A stretch of 35,980 nt of DNA from Clostridia bacterium. Its GTDB lineage: Bacteria; Bacillota; Clostridia; Christensenellales; QALW01. Location: the NCBI GenBank assembly GCA_017516345.1, contig JAFXDC010000015.1:1-35980 (forward strand). The letters are read 5' to 3'. Below the pieces are notes generated by a model. The model was not told where the DNA came from. It saw only the letters and a program-made list of their open reading frames with translations, and did not search any database. The position numbers and the translations under genes are program-made. Shown in pieces: positions 16,024 through 23,212 of this stretch; the stretch's first letter is position 1, and every line of letters begins with the position of its first letter.

Positions 16024-16515
16024 ATGAGAACCGTAAAAGCCATACCCCTTGATCATGCCGATTTTGCACCCTTCGGTCAGTTTTATACGATGGACAAGCC
16101 TCAGGGCTACTCACTTAACGGCGAGCTTCACAGCTTCTTCCCCGACAGACTTGTTGCCGACAGCAACCACAGAGTGGGCTATTCCCCCATCACGGTAAAA
16201 AGACCCGAGGAGATGGTCATCACTAAGCAGGAGTACCACACCACCACCTGGGAGATGATCCTTCCCCTTAACGACGATATGATACTTCACTGCGCTCCCG
16301 CCTCGGCAGGAACCCCGGTTCCCGAGCACGTTATGGCCTTCATCGTACCCAAAAACACCCTTGTTAAGATGAACGCCGCCATCTGGCACCTCGCTCCCCT
16401 TCCCGCAACCAAGGACGAGCTCAACGCCATCATCATTCTGCCCGAATGCACCTACGCCAACGACTGCACCGTGGTGGATCTTAAGCCCGAGGAGCAGTTT
16501 AAAATAGTTTTATAA
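16024..16515 (+). CDS. Ureidoglycolate lyase (AllA)-like cupin protein
   Basis: A 163-aa soluble protein that resembles the AllA/ureidoglycolate hydrolase cupin family. It starts with a RTVKAIPLDHADFAPFGQF segment, the usual family opening. It then has EYHTTTWEMILPLNDDMIL and a late IWHLAPLPATKDE block, where the family has a conserved W-H. The start is ATG 16024: GGAGGA sits 5 nt upstream, whereas the in-frame TTG at 16012 overlaps that site. No other purine or allantoin degradation genes are near, so the substrate may differ from ureidoglycolate. It is monocistronic, with its own promoter and terminator. The family call is moderate and rests on pattern only. Confidence 0.6.
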   Translation: MRTVKAIPLDHADFAPFGQFYTMDKPQGYSLNGELHSFFPDRLVADSNHRVGYSPITVKRPEEMVITKQEYHTTTWEMILPLNDDMILHCAPASAGTPVPEHVMAFIVPKNTLVKMNAAIWHLAPLPATKDELNAIIILPECTYANDCTVVDLKPEEQFKIVL

Positions 16516-16533
16516 GCCGCTGCGCATAAGTTA

Positions 16534-16570
16534 AAGGCGTTACACTTTAGGTGTAACGCCTTGTTTTTAT
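16534..16570. terminator. Terminator after the AllA-like gene, shared with the convergent peptidase gene
   Basis: A 12-bp stem AAGGCGTTACAC / GTGTAACGCCTT with a 5-nt loop (16534-16562), then gTTTTTAT on the plus strand. On the minus strand the T run is weaker (TTAACTTA). Confidence 0.85.
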
Positions 16571-17697
16571 CTTGTTATCTCAAGCATTGCCGCCACCAGC
16601 ATGGGAGCAACGTGCGCGTATATCTCGTCAAACTGCTCTATGGGCAGAGGATTTACCCCACGCCCGCACTCGGGAGTGTAGCCGGGGCGATTATAGTTGA
16701 GTAAAAACCAATCCTTATATCCCGCGTAAGAGGAGAACTCACCCGGCACGTCAAGGGCGTACCCGCTTGCCCGCTCCATGGCAAGCCCTATCTCGCGGGC
16801 ACGGGGCGGCATAATATCCTCAAAGGTCCAGAATATCACCTGTCCTTGAGTGTGCAGACTTACGGTCAAAAGATAATTCCCCGCCTCGGTCTGCCTTACC
16901 ATTGCCTCGGTCTCGGGCTCACTTAATGGGTAGGGGCCTACGTAATCCCGTGGCCCGGGCGAGGTATAGCCCGCGGCATACTTAAGCTCACGGGCGCGGT
17001 CCCACCCCGCAGGATAGTTAAGGTTAAGGTCTACCCCCTTAATATTTGCCTTCCATCCGTCGGGAAACGGAGTACCCGGCGTGTTCAGCCCAAGCGCGCG
17101 GTTGTATATCGCAGAATCCTTGCGCACCTCCCCCGTTACAAGGTCCACGCCGTCAGGATTGACCATCATAATGCAGTCAAGCCCGACGATCTCAAGAAGC
17201 TCGCCTATATTTACTCCGTACAGCTCGCCGCCCCGAGCCTGCGCACTCAGCAGATCAAACAAAAGCTTGACCAAAAGCGGCGTTGTTATCCATTCGTTTG
17301 CATGGTGCGATGCATTAAACATCACCTTATTGCTCCTGTTTCCCACCTTTACCATGTGTATAGGCTCGCCCAGCACCGAGGCTCCTATTATTTCACTTTT
17401 CGCCCCGGGATACTGAAGCTTCAGCCCCTCAAGATTGATCTTAAGCACCTCCGAGGAATACGGGATGGTGGAAAACACCCCTTGAGTGTACAAAAACGGC
17501 AGTAATTCCTCCCACGTCCCGGGCCAAACCACCCCACTTTGCTCAAGTGCGCGACTGCCCTGAAATGCCTTTACCGCTCTTAATGTCCTATCTCCGAATA
17601 TCCCGTCCTCAGCCCCCGCATCAAAGCCAAGCCTGTTTAGCGCAAGCTGCAGCAGCGCCGTCATCGGTCCTTGTGATGAATAATAAAGGATCTCCAT
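16567..17697 (-). CDS. M14-family gamma-D-glutamyl-L-diamino acid endopeptidase-like protein with peptidoglycan-binding domain
   Basis: A 376-aa zinc peptidase. Residues 5-70 are a PG_binding_1 domain (LLQLALNRLGFDAGAEDGIFGDRTLRAVKAFQ). Residues about 85-375 are an M14 carboxypeptidase fold, with zinc ligands His132 and Glu135 in SHHANEW, His282 in SLHTQG, and the catalytic Glu343 in TPECGRG. Relatives cleave the gamma-D-Glu-diaminopimelate bond of peptidoglycan stem peptides. No signal peptide is present, as in the Bacillus sporulation enzyme ENP1, so it may act inside the mother cell or spore, or on recycled muropeptides. AAAGGA precedes the ATG by 9 nt. The gene stands alone and no sporulation sigma promoter could be identified. 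Confidence 0.88.
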   Translation of the reverse strand: MEILYYSSQGPMTALLQLALNRLGFDAGAEDGIFGDRTLRAVKAFQGSRALEQSGVVWPGTWEELLPFLYTQGVFSTIPYSSEVLKINLEGLKLQYPGAKSEIIGASVLGEPIHMVKVGNRSNKVMFNASHHANEWITTPLLVKLLFDLLSAQARGGELYGVNIGELLEIVGLDCIMMVNPDGVDLVTGEVRKDSAIYNRALGLNTPGTPFPDGWKANIKGVDLNLNYPAGWDRARELKYAAGYTSPGPRDYVGPYPLSEPETEAMVRQTEAGNYLLTVSLHTQGQVIFWTFEDIMPPRAREIGLAMERASGYALDVPGEFSSYAGYKDWFLLNYNRPGYTPECGRGVNPLPIEQFDEIYAHVAPMLVAAMLEITR

Positions 17698-17934
17698 ATG
17701 TAATCATCCTTTCACCCTTCGCTTCTTTTATATTATGCTCCGCAATTACATTATGTTAGTATATTCATTTTCTTTTTTTATTATTATGATCATATTTTGT
17801 CCAAACGCAAGCCTCATTAACCACCGCGCGACGCGTCCCCGACTGCCCTCGCACCCGCAGAGCGCACCAATACGCGCACACGCGCTCCCATCTCGCCGCA
17901 GGTGTGCATATCATCATTCCCGCAAGGATCGCAT

Positions 17935-17960
17935 GAAAAAAGCGCCCTCTCGGGCGCTTC
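17935..17960 (-). terminator. Terminator of the lone lipoprotein gene
   Basis: On the minus strand GAAGCGCCC-gaga-GGGCGCTTTTTT: a 7-8-bp GC-rich stem followed by six T. The rest of the gap 17698-17934 contains no gene that I can support. Confidence 0.85.
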
Positions 17961-17967
17961 ATATCTC

Positions 17968-18846
17968 TTATTTGGGCAGATCCTGCTCTAATATGGGAGG
18001 CTCAATACTCTCTATTGATTGTACGATAACGAAATGCTGTATAGTCTCTTGATTTACCACTTCGTATTCGGCCTTTATTTCCTTTCCTTTCTCGTCATAC
18101 AAAGGATCCATAAATTCATATTGGATTCTATACCAATTTCCCTCTTTTGTATAATGAATACTCGTAAAAACTATTTGAATCTGAGGCCGAGGTTTAGCAG
18201 ACATGCCCCATTCAATGTCTTCCCTTAAATAGCAATCCCATGGGTCAAATACCTTTTCTGCTGATGGATCTATTTTTATAACATCTGCTAACGAGCCACC
18301 CTCCTGTATGGCCGATATCGCTTCGTCGGTTAAAGTCGTATCAACAGGCAATACTATATTATAACGAGGATCTTTAAATATAATGCCGTTTTTTATATCT
18401 TGGAGATAGATAGTGTACAACAGGTATTTATCATCAAATCTATGTATGCTGTAATATGTTCCGTTGTTATTCCTCAAGCATTGTATTGGAAATGCCTTAT
18501 TTATGGATGTTATAACGTTTTCTTGTTGGATTTGATCTATAATACACTTGCCTTCCGAATATATTACAGCCGTCGGATACTTTTCCACACAGTCTTCATC
18601 GTCGTATGCTTCAGCAATCTCTTCATAGGTTGCAGAATGTATTATTCTGTCTTCCCATTCCAGCTCATCATAGTATTTTAAATACTCACTCATTTCCTCC
18701 GTGGTATACACCTTGGTAATAAGCTCTTCATACGGCTTGTCGCTTACCCTTTTCATTATCTCCTCTTGGGTCGCATTCGAAGGGTCGCACGCCACTAATG
18801 TAATTAATAGTACAAAAACAGTAAAAAGAATCGCTACTTTTTTCAT
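17968..18846 (-). CDS. Lipoprotein of unknown function
   Basis: A 292-aa predicted lipoprotein. The signal MKKVAILFTVFVLLITLVAC gives lipid Cys20. The mature part is acidic and rich in Tyr, Ile, Glu and Asp, with no domain I recognise; blocks include YTTEEMSEYLKYYDELEWED and YNIVLPVDTTLTDEAISAIQ. The gene is visibly more AT-rich than its neighbours, with many AUA, AAU and UAU codons, which may mean recent acquisition. GAGGT lies upstream of the ATG. A promoter is not clear. It is monocistronic, with a good terminator. Confidence 0.72.
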   Translation of the reverse strand: MKKVAILFTVFVLLITLVACDPSNATQEEIMKRVSDKPYEELITKVYTTEEMSEYLKYYDELEWEDRIIHSATYEEIAEAYDDEDCVEKYPTAVIYSEGKCIIDQIQQENVITSINKAFPIQCLRNNNGTYYSIHRFDDKYLLYTIYLQDIKNGIIFKDPRYNIVLPVDTTLTDEAISAIQEGGSLADVIKIDPSAEKVFDPWDCYLREDIEWGMSAKPRPQIQIVFTSIHYTKEGNWYRIQYEFMDPLYDEKGKEIKAEYEVVNQETIQHFVIVQSIESIEPPILEQDLPK

Positions 18847-19033
18847 ATTATGTTACCTCATTTACCTGTTAGTAGAAACAGCAAAATATATTGTATCACT
18901 ATTATAAAATTTCCCTTTGCAATTTTATTATATCACCGAGCATTTCCAAAGTCAATATTTGTTTGTAAACGTTTTGTGAAGATTGAAGCCGTTATGATTA
19001 TGCGTTTTGGTTAATAATTATGCAGTTTTCGGG

Positions 19034-19073
19034 ACAAAAAACAAAACGCAACCGAAAATTCGGTTGCGTTTTG
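19034..19073 (-). terminator. Terminator of metG
   Basis: Minus strand: AAAACGCAACCG, a short loop and CGGTTGCGTTTTG, then TTTTTTG. The stem of at least 12 bp lies 15 nt after the metG stop. Confidence 0.88.
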
Positions 19074-19087
19074 CATTGTCTTATATA

Positions 19088-21055
19088 TCAGCCTATTTCG
19101 CTTCCTGCGGGCATATCCTTTTCGGGGCTGATAAGGGCGAGATTGCCGTCCTTATCCTCACTGCAGAGCACCATACCCTCGGAGAGAACTCCGCGAAGCT
19201 TTGCGGGCTTGAGGTTTACCACCACGGTAACCAGCTTGCCCACCATCTCCTCGGGGGAATACCACTTTGCTATGCCCGAAACGATGGTGCGCTCGCGGTC
19301 GCAAAGTATTTTGGAGACAAGGAGCTTATCCGAGCCCTCGAGACGCTTGCACTCAAGCACCTTACCCACCATAAGCTTGACCTTTGCAAAATCGTCAATG
19401 GTGATAAGGCCCTCTGCCGCAGGCTCAGGCTGCTTCTCCTGCTTTTTCTCCTGCTTCTTTTCTTTTTTATCCTTCTTTTCTTCCTTCTGCTCGGAGTCGC
19501 CGCCAAGCTCTGCGAGCTCTTTTTTGATATCTATTCTCGGAAACAGCACGGGCTGCTTAACCACGGTTTGTCCCGACTGAAGCAGACCGTAGGTGGATGC
19601 GGCCTCAAAGGTAAGAAGCTCATCGCTAATGCTGAAGGCCTGTGCGATGGCTTTGCAGGTGGTGGTCATTACCGGGGAGATGAGCACCGACACGATGCGC
19701 AGACACTCTGCAAGGTTATACATTACGCTACCAAGGCGTGCCTTTTTGCTCTCATCCTTCGCAAGCACCCAAGGCTCGTTCTGGTCGATATACTTATTGC
19801 AACGGCTGATAAGGCGCCATACCTCGCTTAACGCCACCGAGAAGCGAAGGTTATCCATATTCTCGCAATAATTATTATATACCTCCTTGGAAAGGTCTAT
19901 AAGCTCGTTATCAAGCTCGGTGACCTCACCCATGGGGGGAATTACGCCATCGAAGTATTTTTCTATCATTGCAACGGTTCTTGAGATAAGGTTACCAAGG
20001 TCGTTGGCAAGGTCGCTGTTCATGCGGGAGAGCAGAGCCTCGTTGGTAAAGTTACCGTCCGAGCCGAAGGGCATCTCGCGCATCAGGTAATAACGGATGG
20101 CATCCACTCCGTAGCGGTTGCAAAGGAACACGGGATCCACCACGTTGCCGCGGGATTTGCTCATCTTCTCGCCGCCGATGACCAGCCAGCCGTGACCGAA
20201 TACCTGCTTGGGCAGGGGGAGGTCAAGCGCCATAAGTATGGCGGGCCATATGATGGCATGGAAGCGGACTATCTCCTTACCCACAAGATGAAGATCGGCG
20301 GGCCAGAATTTGTCGTAAAGCTCGGTATTGTCCGTGCCGTAGCCAAGCGCGGTGATATAGTTGCTAAGGGCATCTATCCAAACGTACACCGTATGCTTTT
20401 CATCAAAGGTGACCGGAATGCCCCACTTTACCGAGGTACGGGAAACGCAGAGGTCCTCAAGACCCGCGCGAAGGAAGTTGTTGAGCATCTCGTTCTGCCT
20501 TGAGGTGGGCTGAAGGAACTCAGGGTTGTCCTCGATGTGCTTGATGATGCGATCCTGATACCTGGAGAGACGGAAGAAATAGCTCTCCTCCTTGGTCTTT
20601 ACCACCTCGCGTCCGCAATCGGGGCAGCAGCCGTCCACGAGCTGACTCTCTGTCCAGAAGCTCTCGCAGGGGGTACAATACCAGCCCTCGTATTCGCTTT
20701 TGTAGATATCTCCCTTGTCGTAGAGCTTTTTGAATATCTGCTGAACGCTCTTAACGTGGAAATCGTCGGTGGTGCGAATGAATTTATCGTACCTTACGTC
20801 CATAAGCTCCCAAAGCCTTTTGATGCCCGCAACGATATTGTCAACGTAAGCCTGAGGGGTGACCCCCGCATCAAGCGCCTTCTTCTCTATTTTCTGACCG
20901 TGCTCATCGGTACCCGTTAAAAAGTATACGTCATAGCCGCGCATCTTTTTGTATCTTGCCATGGTATCGGCGGCAACCGAGCAATAGCTGTGGCCGATAT
21001 GGAGATTATCACTTGGATAATATATTGGGGTCGTGATGTAATACTTTTGTTTCAT
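19088..21055 (-). CDS. metG: Methionyl-tRNA synthetase
   Basis: A 655-aa class I synthetase that charges tRNA-Met. HIGH signature HIGH at 19-22 (DNLHIGHSY), KMSKS at 297-301 (GEKMSKSRGN). A zinc knuckle with Cys127, Cys130, Cys143/144 and Cys147 (WYCTPCESF and GCCPDCGREV) shows the four-cysteine form. After the anticodon-binding helices comes a highly charged Lys/Glu linker (about 530-550). The final 105 residues are an EMAP/TRBD tRNA-binding domain (FAKVKLMVGKVLECKRLEGSDKLL and NLKPAKLRGVLSEGM). I prefer ATG 21055: GAAAGG is then 9 nt upstream, while the earlier in-frame ATGs at 21064 and 21061 lie on or too near that site. Expression is controlled by the upstream T-box. Confidence 0.96.
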   Translation of the reverse strand: MKQKYYITTPIYYPSDNLHIGHSYCSVAADTMARYKKMRGYDVYFLTGTDEHGQKIEKKALDAGVTPQAYVDNIVAGIKRLWELMDVRYDKFIRTTDDFHVKSVQQIFKKLYDKGDIYKSEYEGWYCTPCESFWTESQLVDGCCPDCGREVVKTKEESYFFRLSRYQDRIIKHIEDNPEFLQPTSRQNEMLNNFLRAGLEDLCVSRTSVKWGIPVTFDEKHTVYVWIDALSNYITALGYGTDNTELYDKFWPADLHLVGKEIVRFHAIIWPAILMALDLPLPKQVFGHGWLVIGGEKMSKSRGNVVDPVFLCNRYGVDAIRYYLMREMPFGSDGNFTNEALLSRMNSDLANDLGNLISRTVAMIEKYFDGVIPPMGEVTELDNELIDLSKEVYNNYCENMDNLRFSVALSEVWRLISRCNKYIDQNEPWVLAKDESKKARLGSVMYNLAECLRIVSVLISPVMTTTCKAIAQAFSISDELLTFEAASTYGLLQSGQTVVKQPVLFPRIDIKKELAELGGDSEQKEEKKDKKEKKQEKKQEKQPEPAAEGLITIDDFAKVKLMVGKVLECKRLEGSDKLLVSKILCDRERTIVSGIAKWYSPEEMVGKLVTVVVNLKPAKLRGVLSEGMVLCSEDKDGNLALISPEKDMPAGSEIG

Positions 21056-21075
21056 TTTCATCATCCTTTCAAAAT

Positions 21076-21310
21076 AAAAAAAGCCGTTTGATCGCAGGGG
21101 CGACCAAACCGCTGTACCACCCTGATTCTCCGCTTTGGATCTCCAAAGCAGACTCTAGCACCCGATAACGCAGGCATGCGGCACGGACTGTTTGCCCGCG
21201 CAGGCTCCACAACCATATTCGGCATCGGCTTATCTGTCGGCTTTCACCTTACCCGACTCTCTTTAAGACCGCCCTTACGCTTACTCATTGCTTCCTTGCC
21301 TTATTGATCT
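21076..21310 (-). promoter_or_regulatory. T-box riboswitch, methionine (AUG) specifier, upstream of metG
   Basis: Minus-strand leader. Stem I shows AGTA (21282-21285) opposite GAA (21218-21220), the loop-E pair of the specifier loop. The apical AGAGAGTCGG...GGTGAAAGCCGA motif lies at about 21236-21262. After GAA-T the specifier triplet is ATG (21214-21216). The antiterminator bulge sequence GGGTGGTAC (21114-21122) carries TGGT, complementary to the ACCA end of tRNA-Met. The sequence then reads AGCGG where CGCGG is canonical. A terminator follows: GTTTGGTCGC, loop, GCGATCAAAC, then seven T (21076-21082). Uncharged tRNA-Met should allow read-through into metG. Confidence 0.9.
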
Positions 21311-21316
21311 TTTGAT

Positions 21317-21345
21317 ATTTTACCCTTTTATTACGCTTTTGTCAA
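21317..21345 (-). promoter_or_regulatory. Promoter of the metG T-box transcript
   Basis: Minus strand: TTGACA (21340-21345), a 17-bp spacer and TAAAAT (21317-21322). Transcription would start near 21310, just before Stem I of the T-box. Confidence 0.8.
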
Positions 21346-21419
21346 CCCTGAATTATTCTGCTTTATAATTAATTATTCTTATTATATTATTATGCTCCGA
21401 TCCGATTTTATAATTAAAC

Positions 21420-21513
21420 AAAGATCATCAAAAAACCAATAATAAAGATCATCAAAAAACCAATAATAAAGATCATCAAAAAACCAATAATAAAGATCAT
21501 CAAAAAACCAATA
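21420..21513. repeat. Tandem repeat, 24-bp unit, nearly four copies
   Basis: Three perfect 24-bp copies begin at 21420, 21444 and 21468, followed by 22 bp of a fourth (21492-21513). The unit is AAAGATCATCAAAAAACC followed by AATAAT. It lies between the metG promoter and the terminator of the opp operon. There is no spacer variation, so it is not a CRISPR array. The first 17 bases (with the preceding C) also occur once at 12368-12384. Confidence 0.9.
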
Positions 21514-21537
21514 AAAAAACGGACACCGAGGTGTCCG
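21513..21537 (-). terminator. Terminator of the opp operon
   Basis: Minus strand: CGGACAC-ctcg-GTGTCCG followed by TTTTTTT (plus-strand A run 21513-21519), directly after the last gene of the operon. Confidence 0.88.
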
Positions 21538-21543
21538 CAATGC

Positions 21544-21963
21544 TTAAAGTGTGTTATAGATAAGCAATATTATTCCCGCTATTAAAATAAAGGCAAGGCC
21601 TATAAGCAGTATATACAGCACAGGCTTGGGATTCTCCATACGCTGCTTACGGTAGTCGTAAAAGGTTTGGCGCCCCTTTGAGAGATCCTTCTGGCTGAAG
21701 GTCCTTACCACCTGCTTTACACCAAAGAAGAGCATATCGAACGTGCCCTCGTTACCGCAGTAGGAAAGGCCCGCCATGCCCGCAAGTATGACACCCGCGA
21801 TGAAGAAGCCGTCACACACCGTGTGGAGCACGGCCTTGGCCTCGGTAAGGGTAAATATACCCTTAAGAGCCATTATTCCAAGCGCAACCGCAAGCCCCAG
21901 GCAGGAAACTATAATATAATCCTTCAGGGTGGCCTTTGGCTTGATGTTTTCGTTATCCTTCAT
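21544..21963 (-). CDS. Small membrane protein, possibly DUF3899
   Basis: A 139-aa protein with three predicted helices: residues about 16-36, 46-66 (CDGFFIAGVILAGMAGLSYC) and 115-137 (VLYILLIGLAFILIAGIILLIY). The middle part FDMLFFGVKQVVRTF after the second helix resembles DUF3899 proteins, but this is a weak match from memory. The start overlaps the oppF stop by 11 nt, so it is co-translated with the transporter. It may be an accessory or stability factor, or simply the last gene of the transcript. Confidence 0.65.
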   Translation of the reverse strand: MKDNENIKPKATLKDYIIVSCLGLAVALGIMALKGIFTLTEAKAVLHTVCDGFFIAGVILAGMAGLSYCGNEGTFDMLFFGVKQVVRTFSQKDLSKGRQTFYDYRKQRMENPKPVLYILLIGLAFILIAGIILLIYNTL

Positions 21964-23212
21964 TTGCTTCTCCTGCTTTGGCGGTGTCTATAGCGGCGGC
22001 CTCTGCCTGATAGCGCTTCATCTCCTCGGTGTTACACAGCACGAAGTGGCCGGGCAATACCTCGCGGAAGGTGGGGCCCTCCTCGTTGTAGTCGTGGTCG
22101 CGAAGCTTGTTGTAGGACAGACGCACCCTGGTCTTCTCCGAGATGGGATCGGGACGGGGAATATCCGAAAGCAGACTCTTTGTATAGGGATGCAAGGGGT
22201 GCGCAAACAGTTCCTCGCTGTCGGCAAGCTCCACCATCTGTCCGAAATACATAACGCCGATACGGTCGGAGAAGTACTTAACTACAGAAAGGTCGTGGGC
22301 AATAAAGAGTATGGTAAGACCCATTTCCTTACAAAGCTCGTTCATAAGGTTGATGACCTGTGCCTGGATGGAAACGTCCAAAGCGCTTATAGGCTCGTCG
22401 GCGATGATCAGGTCGGGGTTCATTATAATGGAACGGGAGATACCGATACGCTGTCTCTGTCCGCCCGAGAACTCGTGGGGATAGCGTCCCGCGTGCTCGC
22501 GAACAAGACCCACGCGCTCAAGCACGGCATACACCTGCTCGTCGATATACTTTTTATCCTTAACGCCGTTGATGATGAGTCCCTCGCTGATTATCTCCCT
22601 GACCGTCATACGGGGGTTAAGGGATGCGATGGAATCCTGGAAGATCATCTGAATACCTGTAACAAGGCGTCTATGCTTTGCCTCGTGCAGATCTTTTTTA
22701 TATTGCTTTTGCAGCTCCGCCTTCCTTTCGGGGTCGGTCTCCTCGCTTAAGAGCTGCTTATACTGCTCGTGTACCTGTTGCTGACGCTCCAGAGAATACT
22801 GCTTATCGCAGTTCTTCTGGTCGAACTTGGCAAGCTTGATCTCTTTCTTCTGCTGTGCAATATACTCTGCAGCCTTTGCCTTTTCGGCGCTTATCTCCTC
22901 AGCCGAGGCACCCTGCTCCTTAAGCTCGTTAAGCTTTTTCTTAAGCTCCTTTTTGCAGTTTTCTATGTTTTGCTTGTATTCAAGAGTACCTGCAACAATT
23001 CTCTTGCCTTTAAAATATACGTTTCCGCCGGTAGCGTCATAGAGCTTTATAACGGTTCGTCCAATGGTGGTCTTGCCGCAGCCCGACTCTCCAACAAGGC
23101 CGAATACCTCGCCCTTATGGATATCAAAGGATACCTTATCTACCGCCTTAAGCCTTCCGAAATGCTGAGAAAGGCTCTCCACGCGGAGCAGAACTTCATT
23201 ATTGTTTTTCAT
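21953..23212 (-). CDS. oppF: Oligopeptide ABC transporter ATPase OppF-like, with coiled-coil insertion
   Basis: A 419-aa ATPase; OppF proteins are usually about 310-330 aa. Walker A GESGCGKT (41-48), Q-loop MIFQDSIASLNPRMTV (189-204), signature FSGGQRQR (248-255), Walker B LIIADEP (268-274) and the IAHDLSVV switch are intact. The oligopeptide-family C-terminal part HPLHPYTKSLLSDIP is also present. The extra length is residues about 74-183, between the GGNVYFKGKRI strand and the Q-loop. It is rich in Lys, Glu and Gln and reads as a long helix pair or coiled coil (KKELKKKLNELKEQ, KAAEYIAQQKKEIKLAKF). It partners OppD at 23199-25310, with a 14-nt gene overlap. Confidence 0.9.
   Translation of the reverse strand: MKNNNEVLLRVESLSQHFGRLKAVDKVSFDIHKGEVFGLVGESGCGKTTIGRTVIKLYDATGGNVYFKGKRIVAGTLEYKQNIENCKKELKKKLNELKEQGASAEEISAEKAKAAEYIAQQKKEIKLAKFDQKNCDKQYSLERQQQVHEQYKQLLSEETDPERKAELQKQYKKDLHEAKHRRLVTGIQMIFQDSIASLNPRMTVREIISEGLIINGVKDKKYIDEQVYAVLERVGLVREHAGRYPHEFSGGQRQRIGISRSIIMNPDLIIADEPISALDVSIQAQVINLMNELCKEMGLTILFIAHDLSVVKYFSDRIGVMYFGQMVELADSEELFAHPLHPYTKSLLSDIPRPDPISEKTRVRLSYNKLRDHDYNEEGPTFREVLPGHFVLCNTEEMKRYQAEAAAIDTAKAGEANEG

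Noticed and set aside
21420-21513. CRISPR array
   Set aside because: The units are contiguous 24-bp copies with no variable spacers, and no cas genes are present.
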